The notes under the pieces: generated by a model | Database searches by the model: none | The model's input: the letters and a program-made list of their open reading frames with translations, nothing else | Told to the model about the DNA's origin: nothing | Assembly: GCA_937900975.1 (NCBI GenBank) | Contig: CALCPC010000418.1 | Coordinates: 1-7,665 of the forward strand | Source: an uncultured Paracoccaceae bacterium | Lineage (GTDB): Bacteria; Pseudomonadota; Alphaproteobacteria; Rhodobacterales; Rhodobacteraceae | Length of the DNA: 7,665 bases | Direction: 5' to 3' | Position numbers and translations under genes: made by a program | Part shown: positions 4,558-7,665 of the stretch, in pieces | Layout: the number at the start of each line of letters is the position of its first letter | Position numbering within the stretch: the stretch's first letter is position 1

Positions 4558-6330
4558 GTGACCGGGATCATTGTCAAGAAGGGGGCGGATAGCCCGACGC
4601 CGGACGCGCGCATCGGCCCATCGGCGGCGGCCTCAAGGCTGAACACCCCGCGCTCCCCAGAGCCGAGCGTTGCCCAGACGGACCTCGCGCCTCCCCCAGC
4701 GCCCGAGCCACCCGTGGCGGCGACCGATGTGGTCCCGCGGCGCCCGACTGGCCCCATCGAGGCGCAGGCGGACCTCGCGCCTCTCCCTGCAATTGCGCTA
4801 GGACAGGGGCTGTGGGGCGGGGGCGCCATTGGGCGGCGTTCGTTTCTTGCGGGTGCCGCGCTGGCGCTTCTTGCGCCGCGTCCGGTCGCGGCGGAGAGCG
4901 TTGACCAAGATCTCCTGGAGGCCGCGCGCGCCCTTGCCACAGCCCCCTATGATGGCCGCCGAAGGCCCCTGCCGGCGCCTTTCGACACGCTGACGTATGA
5001 CAGCTACCGGGGCATCCGAACGGTTCCGGGCGTATCGGGGGGGTTGCCGCTGGGGCCGGATTACGCCGTCGACCTGTTGCCGCCGGGCTTCTATTTCCAA
5101 GACACGGTCGACATCGATCTCGAAACCGCGGCGGGCATTGCGAAAGTGCCTTTTTCGACGGATCTCTTCGATTTTGACAGCCGCTATTTCGACGCCGTTC
5201 CTCCGGGGTCTGCGACGGGGGCCGGGTTCTCGGGCCTGCGCATCCGCCACCCGATCAATGCCCCGGGGCGGATGGATGAGGTTTTGGTGATGCAGGGCGC
5301 GAGCTATTTTCGCGCTATCGGCCAGGACATGGTCTATGGCCTTTCGGCGCGGGCCCTGGCGCTGGGCACAGGCGGTGCGGCGCCCGAGGAGTTTCCGCGC
5401 ATTGTCCGGCTGCGCGTTCATCCGCCCGCAACGGCCGGTGCCTGGCTTTCGGCGGTGATCGACAGCCCCTCACTGACGGCCTATCTTCGCCTCGACCTTT
5501 TGCCGGGGGTCGAGACGGTGACCCAGATCTCCGTCACCGTCTTTCCGCGCCGCACGCTTGCCGATATTGGCATCGCGCCCCTGACATCGATGTATTTCAA
5601 GGGTCCGCTGCGCGCGGTCGTTGCCGATGATTTCCGCCCCGCTGTGCATGACAGCGACGCGCTTTGGATCCAAAACGGGCGGGGCGAAACGTTGTGGCGC
5701 CCCTTGTCCAACCCCGCGACGCTGCAGACGTCCAGCTTTTCGGACACCGGCCCGGCGGGCTATGGCCTGTACCAAACGCCGCGGGGATTTCTCGACTTTC
5801 AGGATGGCGAGGCCGCTTATCACCGACGCCCTTCGGCCCGGGTTGTGCCACGGGGCGATTGGGGGCCCGGCGCGGTGATGCTGGTCGAAATTCCGACGGC
5901 CGATGAGTTTTTCGACAACCAAGTTGCGTTTTGGCGTCCCGCCGCCCCGCTGATCCAAGGGCAGGCATATCGCTTTGACTATGACATCGTCTGGACGCTC
6001 GCCCCCCCGCCCCTGGCTGGCCTGGCCCCGGTTCTGCAAAGCCGGAGCGGGCTGGTCCATGATGGACCGGGGCTGCGCTATGTCGTTGATTTCGACACAA
6101 GGCGAACCGATCTGGTGCCCGATTTGAGGGTTGATGGCATGGGCGCAGAGGCCGTGGGCCTTGCGGCCTTTCCGCTGGCCGAAACGGGATGGCTTCGGGT
6201 CACGTTCGTGCTGTTGGTCGAGGCGGCAGAGGTCGCCGAACTGCGCTTGACGCTGACCGACCCCATGGGCGCGCCGGCCTCGCCCGTGTGGCTCCACCGT
6301 TGGACACCTGCGCGCGGTGGCGGGCGCTAG
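4558..6330 (+). CDS. opgG: Periplasmic glucan biosynthesis protein, OpgG/OpgD (MdoG) family
   Basis: A 590-residue protein (counted from GTG 4558) closely resembling E. coli OpgG/OpgD, periplasmic proteins needed for beta-1,2-linked osmoregulated periplasmic glucans and now placed in glycoside hydrolase family GH186. Matching blocks in order include FYFQDTVDID, ASYFRAIG, YGLSARALAL, EEFPR, APLTSMYFKGP, FRPAVHDSDALWI, LWRPLSNP, YGLYQ, RRPSARVVPRGDWGPG, LVEIPT and DNQVAFWRP. Asp365 (in VHDSD) and Asp453 (in FFDNQ) line up with Asp300 and Asp388, the catalytic pair of E. coli OpgD as I recall it. Export is probably by Tat: GRRSFLAG (Arg93-Arg94) precedes a hydrophobic stretch and a VAA-ES cleavage site near 110-112. 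Unusually, about 90 residues precede the Arg pair, including three 15-residue Pro/Ala-rich repeats. The gene is divergent from the lipid/head-group operon. No opgH is present. OpgD is the closer match for the Tat signal, so the G/D choice is uncertain. Confidence 0.92.
   Translation: MTGIIVKKGADSPTPDARIGPSAAASRLNTPRSPEPSVAQTDLAPPPAPEPPVAATDVVPRRPTGPIEAQADLAPLPAIALGQGLWGGGAIGRRSFLAGAALALLAPRPVAAESVDQDLLEAARALATAPYDGRRRPLPAPFDTLTYDSYRGIRTVPGVSGGLPLGPDYAVDLLPPGFYFQDTVDIDLETAAGIAKVPFSTDLFDFDSRYFDAVPPGSATGAGFSGLRIRHPINAPGRMDEVLVMQGASYFRAIGQDMVYGLSARALALGTGGAAPEEFPRIVRLRVHPPATAGAWLSAVIDSPSLTAYLRLDLLPGVETVTQISVTVFPRRTLADIGIAPLTSMYFKGPLRAVVADDFRPAVHDSDALWIQNGRGETLWRPLSNPATLQTSSFSDTGPAGYGLYQTPRGFLDFQDGEAAYHRRPSARVVPRGDWGPGAVMLVEIPTADEFFDNQVAFWRPAAPLIQGQAYRFDYDIVWTLAPPPLAGLAPVLQSRSGLVHDGPGLRYVVDFDTRRTDLVPDLRVDGMGAEAVGLAAFPLAETGWLRVTFVLLVEAAEVAELRLTLTDPMGAPASPVWLHRWTPARGGGR
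4657..4791 (+). repeat. Three in-frame 45-bp (15-residue) repeats in the opgG N-terminus
   Basis: Three consecutive 15-residue units are PEPSVAQTDLAPPPA, PEPPVAATDVVPRRP and TGPIEAQADLAPLPA, with a common core of x-P-x2-A-x2-D-[LV]-[AV]-P. At DNA level units 1 and 3 share a 26-base block (4675-4700 and 4765-4790) with only three differences, 90 bases apart. The period is a multiple of three and the substitutions keep the frame, which supports this region being translated. It lies ahead of the Tat signal, where a Tat substrate normally has a short n-region. Confidence 0.75.
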
Positions 6331-6384
6331 GGCGTTTTCCGATGAAAGCTGACCTGCTTTGAAGGGATAATGCTTTAACGCGCT
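6329..6384. repeat. REP-like palindromic element after opgG
   Basis: The outer ends AGGGCGTT (6329-6336, beginning inside the opgG TAG stop) and AACGCGCT (6377-6384) are inverted copies with one mismatch. Inside, AAAGC (6345-6349) pairs with GCTTT (6356-6360) over a 6-base loop, and a second GCTTT lies at 6372-6376. The 56-base block is AT-richer than its surroundings. It has the form of the short intergenic palindromes dispersed in many alphaproteobacterial genomes, and it may also serve as the 3' stem of opgG. Whether it is repeated in this genome cannot be seen from one window. Confidence 0.4.
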
Positions 6385-6409
6385 GCGCGGCGCATCGACC
6401 GATTGCGGG

Positions 6410-6437
6410 CCGTTGCAAGCCGACTTGCCGGCAACGG
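6410..6437. terminator. Candidate stem-loop in the convergent spacer
   Basis: CCGTTGC (6410-6416) pairs with GCAACGG (6431-6437), and directly inside it AAG (6417-6419) pairs with CTT (6424-6426) around a CCGA loop, leaving GCCG unpaired on one side. An alternative pairing joins TGCAAGCCG (6414-6422) to CGGCTTTGCA (6452-6461) with one bulged base. It lies between convergent genes, where a terminator of opgG or of the minus-strand gene is expected, but there is no T-run on either strand. Confidence 0.25.
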
Positions 6438-6513
6438 GGCAGGGGCGGTGCCGGCTTTGCAGGTCCTGCGGCGGCTGGCGCGTGCGGTCCGGCGGCCGGG
6501 TCTGGAAGCCGCT

Positions 6514-6600
6514 ACCGGCCGAGCAACGCGGCGGCGGCAGTCACCGGCCGAGCAATGCGGTGCCGGCCGTTATCGGCCTAGCGATGCGTCCGCGTCGAGC
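6514..6600. repeat. 29-bp tandem repeats at the 3' end of the small membrane gene
   Basis: Units begin at 6514, 6543 and 6572, exactly 29 bases apart. Units 1 and 2 agree at 24 of 29 positions and share ACCGGCCGAGCAA. Unit 3 (ATCGGCCTAGCGATGCG) agrees with unit 2 at 14 of its first 17 positions and then diverges. Unit 3 covers the last codons of the minus-strand gene. Read on the minus strand, the copies give Ala-Ser-Leu-Gly-Arg-TAA, Ala-Leu-Leu-Gly-Arg-TGA and Ala-Leu-Leu-Gly-Arg-TAG. GGCCG and CGGCC (6565-6569 and 6574-6578) also form a small hairpin whose loop holds the stop codon. This looks like tandem duplication of the gene's 3' end. Confidence 0.7.
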
Positions 6601-7064
6601 ACGCGAAAGTCCCAGCGCAGCACGCCTTTCAGCGGCGGCTGGTCGGTGAAGCGGTGGACGCTTTCAAAGCTGCGGGTTTGGCCGGCCGGCACGTCCACCC
6701 GCGCAATCCCGTCATCCTCGGCAATCACGGCGCAATCCTCCAGCGCCGACTGTTCCTCGGGACAGTCGAAAAGCCTGAGGTCGATCTTGAAACTGCGCAA
6801 CTGTGCTGTCGCGTCGGCATTCGTGACCCGTCCGCTGAGCCGGGAAAAGCCCTGGGCCGCGCTCAACCCCACATCGTCGAGCACCACCGACGCAACATCA
6901 AGCTTGCGCTCTTCCGTCAGCGAGGTGCCAGAGGTGGTGAAGTAAATCCCGGTCAAGCCGAGAAACACGACAATGACCGCGACGGCGGCGATGCGGACCT
7001 GCGGATACAGGATCGCCACGGCGGTTGCGACCGTCAGGACGACCAAAAGGATAACAACGGGCAT
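6570..7064 (-). CDS. Small membrane protein with an extracytoplasmic domain, function unknown
   Basis: A 164-residue protein. Two hydrophobic segments (about 3-20 and 24-42) form a membrane hairpin or a signal plus anchor. They are followed by a soluble domain of about 115 residues that reads as alternating beta strands: LSGRVTNAD (77-85), FKIDLRLFDCP (92-102) and a DVPAGQTRSF stretch (124-133). That pattern resembles FxLYD-type beta-sandwich domains of unknown ligand. Two cysteines, Cys101 and Cys111, flank an acidic loop and could form a disulfide if the domain is periplasmic. The ATG at 7064 was chosen because GGAAAGG (7070-7076) stands five bases upstream; the frame is open further back but has no ribosome site there. 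It follows the permease on the same strand after 78 bases, so it may have its own promoter. I do not recognise a specific gene. Confidence 0.75.
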   Translation of the reverse strand: MPVVILLVVLTVATAVAILYPQVRIAAVAVIVVFLGLTGIYFTTSGTSLTEERKLDVASVVLDDVGLSAAQGFSRLSGRVTNADATAQLRSFKIDLRLFDCPEEQSALEDCAVIAEDDGIARVDVPAGQTRSFESVHRFTDQPPLKGVLRWDFRVLDADASLGR

Positions 7065-7091
7065 AGCGACCTTTCCAGCGCGTTCGACAGC

Positions 7092-7120
7092 GATGTAGGG
7101 TCTGCGGCTTTGCCTGGCAA
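7092..7120 (-). promoter_or_regulatory. Candidate sigma-70-type promoter of the small membrane gene
   Basis: On the minus strand TTGCCA (7120-7115) matches the -35 consensus at five of six positions and is followed by a 17-base spacer and TACATC (7097-7092), which matches the -10 at three of six. Transcription would start near 7085, giving a leader of about 20 bases with the GGAAAGG ribosome site in place. The weak -10 keeps confidence low. Confidence 0.3.
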
Positions 7121-7140
7121 TGCCGCCGGGCGCCAAAGCC
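7106..7140 (-). terminator. Inverted repeat just after the permease stop
   Basis: GGCTTTG (7106-7112) and CAAAGCC (7134-7140) are perfect inverted copies over a 21-base loop, and the arm nearer the permease begins two bases beyond its TAG stop (7143-7145). It could end or attenuate the permease transcript, or protect its 3' end. There is no T-run, and the loop is large and itself GC-rich. It overlaps the candidate promoter of the next gene. Confidence 0.3.
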
Positions 7141-7142
7141 CG

Positions 7143-7665
7143 CTAACCGGGCGACATGCCGCGGAGCCGTTCGGACCGGCGGCGCAGCACCTCCACCACG
7201 CTCAGCAAAACGATAGAGATCGCAACCAGCAGCGTGGCGACGGCCAGGATCGTGGGGCTGATCTGCTCGCGCAGCCCGGTGAACATCTGCCAAGGCAGCG
7301 TCTTCTGCCCGGCGGAGCCGACGAACAGCACCACCACGACCTCATCAAAAGAGGTGATGAACGCAAACAGCCCGCCCGAGATCACGCCCGGCAGGATCAG
7401 CGGCATCTGCACCTTGAAAAACGTCCTGACCGGGTCGGCGCCGAGCGAGGCCGAGGCCCGCGTCAGAGAGCGGTCGAACCCCACCAGCGTCGCGGTGACA
7501 GTGATGATCACAAAGGGGATGCCAAGCGCTGCATGTGCCAGCACAACGCCCAGGTATGTGCCCTGCAACCCGATCCGGGAATAAAAAAAGTACATTCCCG
7601 CGGCCGAGATGATCAGCGGCACGATCATCGGCGAAATCAAGACCGCCATGATCGCCCGGCGGAAC
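7143..7665 (-). CDS. ABC transporter inner-membrane permease, PotC/YdcV type (5' end outside window)
   Basis: The C-terminal 173 residues of a binding-protein-dependent permease; the frame is open to the right edge, so the start and first membrane segments are missing. LISPMIVPLII near the left of the fragment is the usual membrane segment of PotC/YdcV-like subunits. The cytoplasmic EAA-type loop that docks on the ATPase is clear: FDRSLTRASASLGADP, then MPLILPGVISGGLFAF and ITSFDE. The Glu-Ala-Ala start of the motif is replaced by Arg-Ala-Ser, a common variation. FDE with a following hydrophobic segment and a basic C-terminal tail complete the fold. The family imports spermidine, putrescine or related small solutes; the actual substrate cannot be told from this subunit alone. 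The rest of the transporter (ATPase, other permease, binding protein) should lie to the right. Confidence 0.9.
   Translation of the reverse strand, partial: FRRAIMAVLISPMIVPLIISAAGMYFFYSRIGLQGTYLGVVLAHAALGIPFVIITVTATLVGFDRSLTRASASLGADPVRTFFKVQMPLILPGVISGGLFAFITSFDEVVVVLFVGSAGQKTLPWQMFTGLREQISPTILAVATLLVAISIVLLSVVEVLRRRSERLRGMSPG

Noticed and set aside
4556..4561. ATG-TGA start-stop overlapping the opgG GTG
   Set aside because: A two-codon start-stop is more likely chance than a regulatory minimal reading frame; nothing else supports it.
6514..6600. CRISPR-like array from 29-base repeats
   Set aside because: The repeats abut one another without spacers, diverge quickly, and the third copy is coding sequence. 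No cas genes are present.
6403..6945. Plus-strand open frame of about 180 codons after opgG
   Set aside because: It is antisense to the small membrane gene and crosses the 29-bp repeats. Its composition (Ser, Arg, Ala) looks like a shadow, while the minus-strand frame has membrane segments and a good ribosome site.

Overview
The window comes from a high-GC alphaproteobacterium, most likely a Rhodobacterales/Paracoccus-Rhodobacter type. That placement is an inference from the strongly GC-biased third codon positions, the GTG starts, the OpgG/OpgD-type glucan protein with a twin-arginine signal, and the style of the ABC permease and small membrane protein. No rRNA, tRNA, CRISPR array or transposase gene is visible.

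Layout. Bases 1-146 hold no convincing gene: an AT-richer left edge with a perfect hairpin, then a long GC-rich stem-loop just after the first operon. Bases 147-4463 are a minus-strand operon of four genes in which every junction is a 4-base ATGA/GTGA overlap. In transcription order these are a CDP-alcohol phosphatidyltransferase, a membrane-anchored sulfatase/phosphoglycerol-transferase-like enzyme, an LPG-synthase-TM (UPF0104, flippase-like) membrane protein, and a GT4 glycosyltransferase. A 94-base divergent region (4464-4557), bordered by a 9-bp perfect inverted repeat, separates it from a plus-strand opgG/opgD gene (4558-6330) for a periplasmic glucan protein. Bases 6331-6569 form a convergent spacer with a REP-like palindrome, hairpins and 29-bp tandem repeats. 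A small two-TM protein with an extracytoplasmic domain (6570-7064) and the 3' part of a PotC/YdcV-type ABC permease (7143 to the right edge) follow on the minus strand.

How the genes may work together. OpgG/OpgD proteins act on periplasmic beta-glucans (OPGs). The divergent operon has the parts needed to make a lipid with an alcohol-phosphate head group (CDP-alcohol phosphatidyltransferase), move such a head group onto an acceptor outside the membrane (sulfatase-like, as OpgB does with phosphatidylglycerol), and build and perhaps translocate a glycosylated lipid (GT4 plus LPG-TM protein). The attractive inference is a dedicated system for decorating periplasmic glucan or an envelope glycolipid. 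No OpgH-type glucan synthase is present in the window, so the backbone would have to be made elsewhere. The permease and small membrane protein look functionally separate.

The most unusual sequence-level observations are three 15-residue repeats in a ~90-residue extension ahead of the OpgG Tat signal, the 9-bp inverted repeat that touches the translation starts of both divergent genes, and the 29-bp tandem repeats at the end of the small membrane gene, each copy carrying an Ala-x-Leu-Gly-Arg-stop reading.
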